Below are positions 44,245 through 52,916 of a stretch of DNA of 64,000 nucleotides, in pieces. Source of the stretch: UBA2287 sp037442025 (lineage in GTDB: Bacteria; Bacteroidota; Bacteroidia; Bacteroidales; Tenuifilaceae). The translations under genes and the position numbers were made by a program. The stretch spans positions 1-64,000 of the forward strand of contig JBBIRB010000003.1 of assembly GCA_037442025.1 (NCBI GenBank). The letters run 5' to 3'. The notes beneath the pieces are model-generated. The model was not told where the DNA came from. It searched no databases and worked only from the letters and a program-made list of their open reading frames with translations. How positions within the stretch are numbered: the first letter of the stretch is position 1; each line of letters opens with the position of its first letter.

Positions 44245-45654
44245 TTAAGCTATAGATACGTATAGTTGTCCCGCTTCATCCTTTACTACTCTAACCTTGG
44301 CTCCCTTGTCTATAAGCCCCTCTTCCGAAACGGCATCGAATATTTCATCATCAATTTCAACTTTACCCGAAGGGCGGAGCATGGTTTTGGCAATGCCCAT
44401 TTTTCCAACCATGTCTTTCTGATGAAGGTCAATACCAACATACCCTTCGCTCCCCGAAAGGGTCGATTTAAGCGAAAGACCCGGGAGCAGGGGGGCATCG
44501 AAAAATTTTCGACCTAAGGCCATTGCTGCCAATAGGCCTAAGAAAAGGGCAACTGTAACGGTAACAAGCGGTTGTAGTATAAGTTTCCACGAAAAGGGTT
44601 GTATGCCACGGAATATTTCGTTGTCAATAAGCGCTGCTGTTAAGCCTATTACAACTAAAACTATTCCTGAAAAGCCGGTGATTCCAAACCCGGGAATGGC
44701 AAATATTTCAACGGCAATCAGAATCATTCCTACAACAAAAATTAAAAGTTCGTAATGTTCGGCAAGTCCTTCGAGGTAAAGTGGAGCAAAGTACAAAACA
44801 GCAGCTGTAGCAGCAGCAGCAAGCGGGAAACCAATGCCCGGAGTTTGTAGTTCGAAATATATTCCGCCAACTATTAACATAATTAGGAGCCCAGAAACAA
44901 TGGGGTTGGTAAGAAAACCAATAATTAGGTCGAGAAGTGTAGGTTTGAATTCATACATTTCATAGTCGGAAATTCCTGCCTGTACAAACAGCTCTTGTAT
45001 GTTTTCGGCTTTACCTTCGCAGTAGCCATTCATAATGGCCTCTTCAGTAGTAAATGTGAGCACTTTCCCAGAGTCGATTACACCTTTAATGTATATAGAA
45101 GGATCGACCATGGCTTCGGCAATAATAGGATTGCGCCTCCAAACTTCAATGGTGTCGCCATTTTCAACTATTTTTTTCTTACCTTTTGCCTCCGCTGTGG
45201 CCCTCATGGTGCTTCGCATGAACGATTGAAACTTGTCAGGCACTACTTTGCCCTCTTGGTCTACCACTGTTGCAGCTCCAATACTTGCTCCTTTCCGCAT
45301 ATATATGCTATCGCATGCAATGCTAATAAGTGCTCCTGCCGATGCCGCTTGATTGTCGATGAAAACCCAAACGGGGATAGGGCTGTTTAAAATCTTTGTG
45401 CGAATAGAATCGGCCATGTTTACCATACCACCATAAGTGTTTAAATGTAGCAGTATTATATCGGCGTTCTTTTCGGTAGCTTCTGAAAATCCTCTTTGCA
45501 CATGCCGCCAAGCAGCAGGCATAATGTTATCCATAATTTTTACTTTATATACCCTTGTTGGTTGCTTAAAGGTCGAATCGGTTTGGGCTGTAGAATTCAG
45601 TGCTAAAAGCAATCCGAAGAGTAAGGTAAATCTGGTGAAAATATTGTTGGCCAT
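44245..45654 (-). CDS. nfeD: NfeD-type membrane serine protease (ClpP class)
   Basis: A 469-residue long-form NfeD. Signal peptide (about 1-23), then a ClpP-like protease domain with the catalytic Ser105 in QAASAGALIS and a candidate general base Lys141 in VVPDKFQSF. Four to five membrane helices follow (about 240-390) and a C-terminal OB-fold NfeD domain (GKVEIDDEIFDAVSE). The family pairs with stomatin-like proteins to control membrane proteins; no stomatin gene is next to it. It lies 42 bp after corA, in the same direction. Confidence 0.92.
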   Translation of the reverse strand: MANNIFTRFTLLFGLLLALNSTAQTDSTFKQPTRVYKVKIMDNIMPAAWRHVQRGFSEATEKNADIILLHLNTYGGMVNMADSIRTKILNSPIPVWVFIDNQAASAGALISIACDSIYMRKGASIGAATVVDQEGKVVPDKFQSFMRSTMRATAEAKGKKKIVENGDTIEVWRRNPIIAEAMVDPSIYIKGVIDSGKVLTFTTEEAIMNGYCEGKAENIQELFVQAGISDYEMYEFKPTLLDLIIGFLTNPIVSGLLIMLIVGGIYFELQTPGIGFPLAAAATAAVLYFAPLYLEGLAEHYELLIFVVGMILIAVEIFAIPGFGITGFSGIVLVVIGLTAALIDNEIFRGIQPFSWKLILQPLVTVTVALFLGLLAAMALGRKFFDAPLLPGLSLKSTLSGSEGYVGIDLHQKDMVGKMGIAKTMLRPSGKVEIDDEIFDAVSEEGLIDKGAKVRVVKDEAGQLYVSIA

Positions 45655-45696
45655 TTGGTTAATTATTAGTCGATTAATAAAAGTTTCTGTAACTAC

Positions 45697-46647
45697 CTAC
45701 AGCCATTTCCTCTTTTTGAATATGAAAAGGGTAAGTGTACTGGAAACGAACATTAATGCAAGGGAAAAGAGGTAGCCGTACTTCCAATCAATTTCGGGCA
45801 TAATTCTAAAATTCATTCCGTAAATAGATGCAATTAGGGTAGGGGGCATAAATACTACAGACACAACCGTAAATATCTTAATAATTTTATTCTGTTCAAT
45901 GTTAATAAGACCGAGGAATGTGTCCTGAAGGTACTCTAGCCTCTCGAAGCTGAAGTCGGTGTGGTTAATGAGCGATCCAACGTCCTTTATCATAATTGAA
46001 AGTTTAGGATAAGTATCGTTTGGAAACCGTTCACTTTTCAGAATTCCGCTGATAACACGTTGTTTGTCGATTATGTTTTCGCGAATGAGCATGGTGGTTT
46101 CCTGAAACTTATTAATAGTAAGAATGAGTTCCTCGTCCAAATCGTCGGCAATGGAAAGCCTTCGGCTAAGAACTGCAATCTCCTTAGCAACATTCTCAAC
46201 TAAATCGGCATCCAAATCAATACGAGTTTCAAAAAGGGCTATAAGAATATGGTAGCCTGTTGGGTAGGCTTTAAAATTGATGTAAAACTTTTTAATGGTA
46301 TCGGAAAAGGCCCTCAGTTCCATGTTTCGAACGGAAATGAGAATTCCATCTTTCATAATAAACGAAACGGGCTCCTGTATGTAGGTTTCCCCTGAATGAA
46401 TCAGGAAATTGGAGTTTGCAGTAATAAGGTTTTCAGTTTCGAAGTATCGCGACGAACTCTCAATTTCTTCGGCCTGCTGGCGCGTTTGGAGGTTCACATC
46501 GAAAAAATCCTCAATGGCACTTTTTTCCTCTGGAGTGGGAAAGGCCAAATCGATCCAAAGCAGATCCTCGTAATCTATATCCTTTAGCCGGTTAACATCT
46601 ATTTCGTGAACTATTTTATTAAATGCTTTATAGAAAATTGCAATCAT
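45697..46647 (-). CDS. corA: CorA-family magnesium/cobalt transporter
   Basis: A 316-residue CorA homologue starting at MIAIFYKAFN; longer in-frame starts upstream look unlikely. The N-terminal cytoplasmic funnel is followed by two C-terminal helices, with the pore signature YGMNF (GMN at 277-279) at the end of helix 1 and a basic KKRKWL tail. The usual acidic loop residues follow GMN (FRIMPEIDW). It imports Mg2+, or other divalent ions in some subgroups. It lies between mqnA and nfeD, same strand. Confidence 0.92.
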   Translation of the reverse strand: MIAIFYKAFNKIVHEIDVNRLKDIDYEDLLWIDLAFPTPEEKSAIEDFFDVNLQTRQQAEEIESSSRYFETENLITANSNFLIHSGETYIQEPVSFIMKDGILISVRNMELRAFSDTIKKFYINFKAYPTGYHILIALFETRIDLDADLVENVAKEIAVLSRRLSIADDLDEELILTINKFQETTMLIRENIIDKQRVISGILKSERFPNDTYPKLSIMIKDVGSLINHTDFSFERLEYLQDTFLGLINIEQNKIIKIFTVVSVVFMPPTLIASIYGMNFRIMPEIDWKYGYLFSLALMFVSSTLTLFIFKKRKWL

Positions 46648-46707
46648 TGTTGTCCGGTATTTAGTGTTAAACATTGGGTTATTTAAACTTGCATGCCGCA
46701 AGCCCAA

Positions 46708-47472
46708 TTAACCGGGGGCAACCTTTTTCCCCAGTTTCAGGAAAAGTTTCAGGGCCGTTAATTTATCGTTGTTTAAAGAGTAAGAAATGTTGTTAGTTAA
46801 ATAGTGTAATGATTCATTATAGGGCAACCCCTGCCAGCTGCTTTCTTTCAGTGCTTCGGGTATATGTAAAACTCCATGTTCGAGGGCTTTGTTAAAAAGC
46901 AGTGTGAATTGCTTACCGATAGTTTTATTGGCTACCCATGCTGCAAACACAAAGGGAAGGCCCGTCATCCTTTTCCACTCCTCAGAGAGGTCGTATATAA
47001 ATTTAAATTCTCCTTCCAAACCAAAAACTTTGTCGCCAATGGCAACAAAACCTTCATTGTTCAAAAGGTTCCTATGGCTGAAGCTTGGGTTTGTACTTAC
47101 CCATTCGAACGATTTATTCCAGAATTCATTGGCTAATACCTTCACAAGAAGCACTGATGTTCTCGATTCAAAGTCGAGATGAATTCGTTCAATGCTTTCG
47201 AGGGGCGAGTTGCTGAAAAGCGCCACGGTTCTTACCTTCCCATTTGCCCCAATACAAAAATCGCCAATGATTCTATAGTCTTTCGAGTCGTTTAATATGG
47301 CTGCTGGAACTAACCCCAAATCAGCATTTCCATTCCTCAATCTGTTTGCGCACTCGGCCGGATAATCTAATGAAAGGTTTATGCTATCGCATACCATTGG
47401 CTGCCGAAGCCCGTATACAAAGGGTGCGGTGTTTAAGTACGATACTGCCGATACGTTTAAGCGTGCACGCAT
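46708..47472 (-). CDS. mqnA: Chorismate dehydratase MqnA (futalosine pathway)
   Basis: A 254-residue periplasmic-binding-like fold enzyme that dehydrates chorismate to 3-enolpyruvylbenzoate, the first step of futalosine-type menaquinone synthesis. The start is the ATG giving MRARLNVSAVSYLNTAPF; a GTG three codons upstream is in frame. VSAVSYLNTAPFVYGL and LVPAAIL with FCIGANGKVRTVALFSN are family marks. It is first in the minus-strand run with corA and nfeD. Other mqn genes are not in the window. The organism should make menaquinone by this route. Confidence 0.92.
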   Translation of the reverse strand: MRARLNVSAVSYLNTAPFVYGLRQPMVCDSINLSLDYPAECANRLRNGNADLGLVPAAILNDSKDYRIIGDFCIGANGKVRTVALFSNSPLESIERIHLDFESRTSVLLVKVLANEFWNKSFEWVSTNPSFSHRNLLNNEGFVAIGDKVFGLEGEFKFIYDLSEEWKRMTGLPFVFAAWVANKTIGKQFTLLFNKALEHGVLHIPEALKESSWQGLPYNESLHYLTNNISYSLNNDKLTALKLFLKLGKKVAPG

Positions 47473-47628
47473 AACTATCACCGTCGGGTTCCATATTGGA
47501 GTTGAAAATGGGGTTGCAATTAGTTTAGGTCACGAAGGTAGTAAAATAACTTTTTGGTTATTATTAAACTAAAGGATAATTAACAAAAAATAAGCTTTAA
47601 AATGGCCCATTGGGTTTGCTTAATTATA

Positions 47629-47659
47629 GTTGGCTATTTGTGAGTGTTTACTATCTTTG
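47629..47659 (+). promoter_or_regulatory. Candidate promoter of purB
   Basis: GTTG (47629-47632, one mismatch to TTTG), a 19-bp spacer and TATCTTTG (47652-47659, full match to TAnnTTTG) form a Bacteroidota-type promoter. The predicted transcript starts near 47666, which favours the ATG at 47679. Confidence 0.6.
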
Positions 47660-47678
47660 CTGCTCAAATTGTATGTTT

Positions 47679-49028
47679 ATGGAATTGAACTCGCTAACCG
47701 CAATATCCCCAATCGATGGACGATATGCCGACAAATTGGTCGATTTGCGTAGGTTTTTCTCTGAGCATGCACTCATTAAGTACCGAATACTTGTTGAAGT
47801 AGAGTATTTTGTTGCTCTTTGTAAAATCCCATTGCCCCAGCTATCATCCATCGACCCTATAGCATTCGATACTATAAGGAATATTCATTTACGCTTTAGC
47901 ACCGACGATGCGCAAAGAGTGAAGGAAATTGAAAGGGTTACCAACCACGATGTTAAGGCTGTTGAGTATTTTATTAAAGAGAAATTCGAACAGATTGGGC
48001 TAGGACAATACAAGGAATTTGTTCATTTTGGACTAACCTCGCAGGATATTAATAATACAGCCGTTCCATTGCTCCTTCGGGAGGCAGGGCACATAATATA
48101 TTACCCAAACATAAACGAATTAATCGATTCACTTAAGGGGTTGGCCAACCAATGGGCAAATATTCCCATGCTAGCTCGTACTCATGGTCAACCTGCTTCG
48201 CCAACAACTTTAGGTAAAGAAATTTTAGTGTTCGTCGAGAGGTTGAATAGGCAAATACACCTTCTTAAAGATGTGCCGGTGTCGGCTAAATTTGGAGGGG
48301 CCACTGGGAATTTTAATGCACATGCTGTTGCATATCCTTCGGTCGATTGGGTCGATTTTGCGAACCAATTTGTAAATAGCACTTTGGGCCTCGAACGTTC
48401 ACAGGTTACAACTCAAATTGAGCATTACGACAATCTTGCCGCTACTTTCGATAACTTCAAGCGCATAAACACAATTCTTATCGATTTGTGCCGCGATATG
48501 TGGAGCTATATTTCCTTGGAATATTTTAAGCAGAGACTGAAAGAGGGAGAGGTAGGTTCCTCGGCAATGCCTCACAAAGTAAACCCAATCGATTTCGAGA
48601 ATGCTGAAGGCAATTTGGGCATGGCCAATGCCATTTTCGAGCATTTAGCAGCTAAGCTACCCGTGTCGCGCCTTCAGCGCGATTTGACTGATAGTACAGT
48701 TCTGCGTAACGTTGGAGTTCCCATTGCTCACACCATGTTAGCTGTTCAGTCAATTCAGAAAGGGTTGAGCAAACTTGTTATTAATTTGCCAGCTATAAAC
48801 CAGGATTTAGAAAGCAATTGGATGGTTATTGCTGAGGGTATTCAAACAATCCTCCGACGAGAAGGGTATTTAAATCCTTACGAAATGCTTAAAACTCTTA
48901 CAAGAACCAATCGGCCCATAACCCGTGATGAAATTCATGCATTTATCGACTCGCTAACATTAGAAAATTCGGTTAAAAACGAATTGAAATCGATTACCCC
49001 TTTTAATTACACTGGAATTGTACCATAA
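47679..49028 (+). CDS. purB: Adenylosuccinate lyase
   Basis: A 449-residue lyase acting twice in purine synthesis, on SAICAR and on adenylosuccinate, to release fumarate. The start MELNSLTAISPIDGRYADKL is canonical; an ATG two codons earlier (47673) is possible. Family marks are HFGLTSQDINNTA around the catalytic His and the signature GSSAMPHKVNPIDFENAEGN, which carries the catalytic Ser. The length is that of the E. coli-type enzyme. It is monocistronic, with nothing unusual. Confidence 0.96.
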   Translation: MELNSLTAISPIDGRYADKLVDLRRFFSEHALIKYRILVEVEYFVALCKIPLPQLSSIDPIAFDTIRNIHLRFSTDDAQRVKEIERVTNHDVKAVEYFIKEKFEQIGLGQYKEFVHFGLTSQDINNTAVPLLLREAGHIIYYPNINELIDSLKGLANQWANIPMLARTHGQPASPTTLGKEILVFVERLNRQIHLLKDVPVSAKFGGATGNFNAHAVAYPSVDWVDFANQFVNSTLGLERSQVTTQIEHYDNLAATFDNFKRINTILIDLCRDMWSYISLEYFKQRLKEGEVGSSAMPHKVNPIDFENAEGNLGMANAIFEHLAAKLPVSRLQRDLTDSTVLRNVGVPIAHTMLAVQSIQKGLSKLVINLPAINQDLESNWMVIAEGIQTILRREGYLNPYEMLKTLTRTNRPITRDEIHAFIDSLTLENSVKNELKSITPFNYTGIVP

Positions 49029-49119
49029 CGAGTATACATTCAATTGCAAAGCAGAAAAGAAATAGAAACCATACTTAAACAACATTTAAATGCTGTTTAT
49101 GTATAACTCCATCTAATCA

Positions 49120-50937
49120 ATGAAACGTTACCTTAAACTTATTCGCTTCGTTTTTCCCTACAAATGGCTAGCAGTGTTAAGTATGCTTTCCAACGTGCTA
49201 GGGGCCATTTTTTCACTTTTTTCCTTAACCATGATTATCCCCTTCATGGGAGTTCTCTTTGGCTCAATAAAACCCGTAGCAACCAGACCCGAATTTGAAC
49301 TAACCGTTGAGGGAGTAACAAACTACTTTAATTTCTTTTTAGGAAAATTGGTTGCCGACCATGGTCAGTCCACCGCTTTGCTATTTGTGGTAGGCTTGGT
49401 TGTAATAACCTCTTTACTTAAAAATTTCTTTTCGTACATGGCCTTGTGGTACCTTGCGCCACTCCGTAATGGTGTTGTGTGCGATATACGCAACGCCCTC
49501 TATATAAAGGTTATTGAACTTCCCTTGGGTTACTATTCCGAAGAACGAAAAGGAGATATAATTAGCAAAATGACAAACGATGTAAACGAAATTGAAGTTT
49601 CAATTATTCGTTCCCTTGAAATGATTTTTCGTGACCCAATCATTATTCTTGTTCACCTTTTTGGACTTATTATGATAAGTCCAAAGTTGACGCTGTTCGT
49701 TTTATTAATGTTGCCAATAACAGGAGGATTAATTGGCCGAGTAGGAAAAAATTTAAGAAAAACATCATTTAAAGGGCAGAAGAAGTTGGGTGCCTTACTC
49801 TCGATTATGGATGAGACTCTTGGCGGATTAAGAATTATTAAAGCCTTTAACGCTGAAGACAAAATGAATAAGCGGTTTATTAGCATGAACCGCTTCTATT
49901 CCGACATTATGACCCGCATGTGGCGTCGACGCGACTTGGCAACACCCCTCAGCGAGTTTCTAGGAACCATTGTGGTTGTTCTGGTGCTTTGGTATGGTGG
50001 TAAAATTGTGATTGAAGGTACCGGCACCCTTTCTCCTGGCGGCCTCATTGCTTTTATTGGTATGTTTTACATGATTATAAATCCTGCCAAATCGTTCTCA
50101 AGCGCCTATTTCAATGTGCTCAAGGGTATGGCCTCAGCCGATCGTGTTGATGAAATTCTTGCTGCAGAAAATACTATTCGCTCTTCAGCTGGAGCCACCG
50201 TGGCAAAAGAGTTCAGTTCAAAAATTGAATATCGTAACGTTTCATTCAGCTATGGCAAAGAACCAGTACTGAAAAATATAAATGTTACTATTGAGAAAGG
50301 TAAAACAGTTGCCCTTGTTGGGCAATCGGGATCAGGGAAAAGCACATTTGTCGATCTTTTACCTCGTTTCTACGACACTCTGGAGGGCGAAATATTGCTC
50401 GATGGTATTAATATAAAGGAGTATACTCTTAAAAGCCTCCGGGGATTAATGGGTAATGTAAACCAAGAACCCATATTGTTTAACGATACGTTCTTCAATA
50501 ATATAGCTTTTGGTGTAGAGGGTGCAACATTAGAGCAAGTTATTGCAGCAGCTAAAATTGCCAATGCCCACGATTTTATAATGGGAACCCCTAGCAATTA
50601 TTATAGCAACATTGGCGATAGGGGCGGAAAACTTTCGGGAGGTCAGCGTCAGCGTTTGAGCATTGCTCGTGCAATTTTAAAAAACCCACCCATCATGATT
50701 CTCGATGAGGCTACATCTTCACTCGATACAGAGTCGGAGAGGTTGGTTCAGGAAGCTATTGAGAATTTAATGAAAAACCGAACCTCTTTGGTTATAGCCC
50801 ATAGGCTTTCTACCGTAAAGAATGCCGATTTAATTTGTGTGCTTCACGAAGGAGAAATTGTAGAAAGAGGGAAACACGAAGAATTGCTAGGATTGAATGG
50901 TATTTATACCAAATTGTACAGTTTGCAGGCATTATAA
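49120..50937 (+). CDS. MsbA-like ABC exporter
   Basis: A 605-residue half-transporter: a six-helix export domain (about 1-330) fused to an ATPase. Walker A is GQSGSGKS (401-408), the signature LSGGQ is at 505-509, Walker B is MILDE (526-530) and the H-loop is AHRLS. The domain order and length fit MsbA-type lipid A flippases or related multidrug exporters; which of these cannot be decided by sequence. It stands alone with its own terminator, away from lpxB, and is not clustered with other efflux genes. Confidence 0.92.
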   Translation: MKRYLKLIRFVFPYKWLAVLSMLSNVLGAIFSLFSLTMIIPFMGVLFGSIKPVATRPEFELTVEGVTNYFNFFLGKLVADHGQSTALLFVVGLVVITSLLKNFFSYMALWYLAPLRNGVVCDIRNALYIKVIELPLGYYSEERKGDIISKMTNDVNEIEVSIIRSLEMIFRDPIIILVHLFGLIMISPKLTLFVLLMLPITGGLIGRVGKNLRKTSFKGQKKLGALLSIMDETLGGLRIIKAFNAEDKMNKRFISMNRFYSDIMTRMWRRRDLATPLSEFLGTIVVVLVLWYGGKIVIEGTGTLSPGGLIAFIGMFYMIINPAKSFSSAYFNVLKGMASADRVDEILAAENTIRSSAGATVAKEFSSKIEYRNVSFSYGKEPVLKNINVTIEKGKTVALVGQSGSGKSTFVDLLPRFYDTLEGEILLDGINIKEYTLKSLRGLMGNVNQEPILFNDTFFNNIAFGVEGATLEQVIAAAKIANAHDFIMGTPSNYYSNIGDRGGKLSGGQRQRLSIARAILKNPPIMILDEATSSLDTESERLVQEAIENLMKNRTSLVIAHRLSTVKNADLICVLHEGEIVERGKHEELLGLNGIYTKLYSLQAL

Positions 50938-50962
50938 CGAAATATACCTTAAATTAGATATA

Positions 50963-50994
50963 AGGGGCTCAATGCTAATTGGCCCCTTTTTTTA
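50963..50994 (+). terminator. Terminator of the ABC exporter gene
   Basis: AAGGGGC (50963-50969) pairs with GCCCCTT (50983-50989), followed by a T-run to 50994. An inner AAT/ATT pairing extends the stem. Confidence 0.88.
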
Positions 50995-51001
50995 TTCATA
51001 C

Positions 51002-51089
51002 TTGGTAAGCCATAGCAGCAGATTGCCCGATGGGCGAGCTCGTCGCTGTGCTCCTCGGTTCGAACCCTCGGTTCGGAGTTAATTACCAA
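51002..51089. repeat. 88-bp element with 7-bp terminal inverted repeats
   Basis: TTGGTAA (51002-51008) and TTACCAA (51083-51089) bound a GC-rich core between the ABC gene terminator and the tRNA terminator. The core contains the hairpins GCCC-GAT-GGGC and CGAACC-CTC-GGTTCG. TTCGAACCCTCGGT in the core is identical to the T-arm and variable-arm part of the neighbouring tRNA-Ser(CGA). A core string GAGCACAGCGA (minus strand) also resembles the GAGCGCAGCGAG at 255-336. It may be a small non-autonomous palindromic element or a tRNA-derived fragment. I see no clear target duplication. Confidence 0.5.
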
Positions 51090-51091
51090 TG

Positions 51092-51122
51092 AAAAAAGCG
51101 AAAGCCCATCGACTTTCGCTTT
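51092..51122 (-). terminator. Terminator after tRNA-Ser(CGA)
   Basis: A 10-bp stem, AAAGCGAAAG (51095-51104) with CTTTCGCTTT (51113-51122), directly follows the tRNA 3' end and has a U-tract on the minus strand. Confidence 0.85.
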
Positions 51123-51123
51123 G

Positions 51124-51212
51124 CGGAGAGAGAGGGATTCGAACCCTCGGTCCGCTGTAAAGCGGACAACGGTTTTCGAGACCGCCCCGTTCGACCGCTC
51201 CGGCATCTCTCC
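51124..51212 (-). tRNA. tRNA-Ser (anticodon CGA)
   Basis: A class II tRNA of about 89 nt. The acceptor stem GGAGAGA pairs with TCTCTCC; discriminator is G and CCA is not encoded. The anticodon loop CTCGAAA gives CGA, reading UCG serine codons. A long variable arm (TTGTCCGCTTTACAGCGGAC) and the T-arm GGTTCGAATCC are present. It sits 39 bp downstream of the tRNA-Ser(UGA), probably in one transcript. Confidence 0.96.
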
Positions 51213-51251
51213 CGAAAAAAATGAGACCCGAGGGCCTCATATAATTTTTGG

Positions 51252-51338
51252 CGGAGAAAGAGGGATTCGAACCCCCGGAACCCTCACAGGTTCAACGGTT
51301 TTCAAGACCGCCGCATTCGACCGCTCTGCCATTTCTCC
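51252..51338 (-). tRNA. tRNA-Ser (anticodon UGA)
   Basis: A class II tRNA of about 87 nt with acceptor GGAGAAA paired to TTTCTCC and G discriminator; CCA is not encoded. The anticodon loop CTTGAAA gives UGA, reading UCA and related serine codons. The variable arm (GAACCTGTGAGGGTTC) is long, as expected for tRNA-Ser. It is the upstream member of the pair. Confidence 0.96.
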
Positions 51339-51656
51339 GCTGCAAAAATACTCTTTTTTTCATTTTAAAAAAACTTTGTAACATTAACTGGCGAAAAAGA
51401 ACTTTATTTAAATACTCACAGGAATATTAACCTATAATTTTTTTTTAACAGAATGAAATACACTGAAATAGCGGACATATAAATTAAGTAATTGTAAGTC
51501 AGGTATATGTAGTGTTGTTGAATGCTCTTTTATTGTGCAATTTCATCTAAAAAGGCTGTAAATGTTGATAAGTAGTTAATAAAATATTCTGTTCAGCCCC
51601 ATTTTTTTGAGAAAACATTTGGATTTCATTTTTTTTTTTGAATAAATTAGCTTCAG
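51339..51656. other. AT-rich non-coding region upstream of HU
   Basis: About 320 bp with no gene seen on either strand. It has T-runs at 51602-51608 and 51629-51639 that belong, with the runs further right, to a series of A/T tracts spaced close to whole helical turns. It may also hold the promoter of the tRNA-Ser pair, but I could not place it with confidence. Confidence 0.6.
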
Positions 51657-51713
51657 AATCAAAAAAATGCAGTTTCATCAAAAAAAACCTTGAAAACCAG
51701 CATTTTTTTGATT
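51657..51713. repeat. 14-bp inverted repeat upstream of the HU promoter
   Basis: AATCAAAAAAATGC (51657-51670) is repeated as its exact complement at 51700-51713, with 29 nt between. It ends 6 bp before the -33 box of the HU promoter. It could be an operator for a dimeric regulator, HU itself included, or part of a curved-DNA segment. Confidence 0.7.
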
Positions 51714-51719
51714 AAGATG

Positions 51720-51750
51720 TTTGGAGAACCCAATATTTACGCTATTTTTG
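51720..51750 (+). promoter_or_regulatory. Promoter of the HU gene
   Basis: TTTG (51720-51723), a 19-bp spacer and TATTTTTG (51743-51750) match the Bacteroidota consensus TTTG-N19-TAnnTTTG at all fixed positions. The expected start of transcription near 51757 leaves a leader of about 39 nt. This is the best promoter match in the window. Confidence 0.85.
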
Positions 51751-51795
51751 TTTTGTTAGGTAATAAACTATTTCTAACCCTAAAAATTAAGTACT

Positions 51796-52068
51796 ATGAA
51801 CAAAGCTCAATTAATTGATGCAATTGCTGCAGAAGCAAAAATCACTAAGGCTGATGCCAAGAAAGCTCTCGACGCTTTTGTAAAAACAACTCAAGTTGCT
51901 TTGAAAAAAGGTGACAGAGTAGCTCTTGTAGGTTTTGGTTCTTTCTCTGTTGCTAAGAGAAATGCAAGAACAGGCCGTAATCCACAAACTGGCAAGCCCA
52001 TTACCATTAAGGCTAAAAAAGTGGTTAAGTTTAAATCTGGTAGCGATCTTAACACTTCTGTTCAATAA
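51796..52068 (+). CDS. hup: HU-family DNA-binding protein
   Basis: A 90-residue histone-like protein, full family length. MNKAQLIDAIAAEAKITKAD and the saddle region GFGSFSVAKRNARTGRNPQTG (the DNA-minor-groove arm with the RNPQTG tip) are diagnostic. HU bends and compacts DNA. The coding sequence is highly expressed in type: short, strong promoter, strong terminator (52085-52120). It is preceded by curved, A-tract-rich DNA with a 14-bp inverted repeat that may mediate autoregulation. Confidence 0.97.
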   Translation: MNKAQLIDAIAAEAKITKADAKKALDAFVKTTQVALKKGDRVALVGFGSFSVAKRNARTGRNPQTGKPITIKAKKVVKFKSGSDLNTSVQ

Positions 52069-52084
52069 ATTGAAACCACACAAT

Positions 52085-52120
52085 AAAGGGGGACTCTTTT
52101 TTAAGGGCCCCCTTTGTTTT
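52085..52120 (+). terminator. Terminator of the HU gene
   Basis: AAAGGGGG (52085-52092) pairs with CCCCCTTT (52108-52115), followed by G and a T-run. It lies 16 bp after the HU stop. Confidence 0.88.
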
Positions 52121-52157
52121 TTATACAAATTGCAAACTCTTTCTAGTTTAAGTTCAA

Positions 52158-52847
52158 ATGCCTTCTCTTCAGGAAAAATACATTGAGGTGCTTTCGCGCT
52201 GTTTAACCGAATCCCGGTTATCGAACTTACGGAATGCTATTGCCAATCGTACTCGATACATAACTGTTGTGCTCGAAGATATTTACCAGTCGCAGAACGT
52301 TAGCGCTGTTCTCAGAACATGTGAGTGCGTGGGTATACACGAGGTGCATATTATTGAAAATAGAAATAAATACACAATTAACCCTAAGGTTGTTATGGGG
52401 GCAACCAAATGGTTGTCAATCCATAAGTACCCTACAGGCAAGTATGCAACAAACCATTCTTTGGCTCGAATTAAGGAACAGGGGTACCGGGTTGTTGTTA
52501 CAACACCTCATGCCGAAGGCAAATATTTGCCTAACCTTAATGTTGAAAAGGGACCAATTGCTTTGGTTTTTGGTACCGAATTGAGTGGAGTTTCGAAAGA
52601 TGCCATGGCAACTGCCGATGAATTTTTACAAATACCTATGTTCGGACTAACCGAAAGTTATAATCTTTCAGTATCTGCAGGCATTTGCCTTTATCATCTT
52701 ATGGAAAAAATCCGATCCAACCCAGCAATAATGTGGGAATTTGGTGAGGAAGAGAAAATAAATCTATTCCATACATGGTTACGACTTTCGGTTCGTAGTT
52801 GGAAATCAATAGAAAAAAGAGTAGCAGAAGAATGGAATAGATTGTAA
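52158..52847 (+). CDS. trmH: SpoU/TrmH-family tRNA 2'-O-methyltransferase
   Basis: A 229-residue SPOUT enzyme, the same length as E. coli TrmH, which methylates the 2'-hydroxyl of G18 in tRNA. Motif 1 is QNVSAVLRTCECVGI (about 46-60), motif 2 is VFGTELSGVSKDA and motif 3 is IPMFGLTESYNLSVSAGICL, forming the SAM-binding trefoil knot. The start MPSLQEKYIEVL is the first ATG. It stands alone between HU and the LytTR regulator. Confidence 0.9.
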   Translation: MPSLQEKYIEVLSRCLTESRLSNLRNAIANRTRYITVVLEDIYQSQNVSAVLRTCECVGIHEVHIIENRNKYTINPKVVMGATKWLSIHKYPTGKYATNHSLARIKEQGYRVVVTTPHAEGKYLPNLNVEKGPIALVFGTELSGVSKDAMATADEFLQIPMFGLTESYNLSVSAGICLYHLMEKIRSNPAIMWEFGEEEKINLFHTWLRLSVRSWKSIEKRVAEEWNRL

Positions 52848-52886
52848 AAAGTTTATTTTTTTAATGTAGTGTTCATCATTTTTTTA

Positions 52887-52894
52887 TAATTTCG
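52887..52894 (+). promoter_or_regulatory. Candidate -7 box of the LytTR regulator gene
   Basis: TAATTTCG has one mismatch to TAnnTTTG and lies 22 bp upstream of the ATG at 52917. Confidence 0.35.
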
Positions 52895-52916
52895 TTCAAT
52901 AAAAAAAGCTCTTGCA

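Noticed and set aside
51045..51080. A third tRNA gene suggested by a T-arm-like string
   Set aside because: No acceptor, D or anticodon arm can be folded around it. It is at most a fragment.
50897..51430. Several short open frames across the tRNA-Ser region
   Set aside because: They are built from tRNA and terminator sequence and have no start context or domain.
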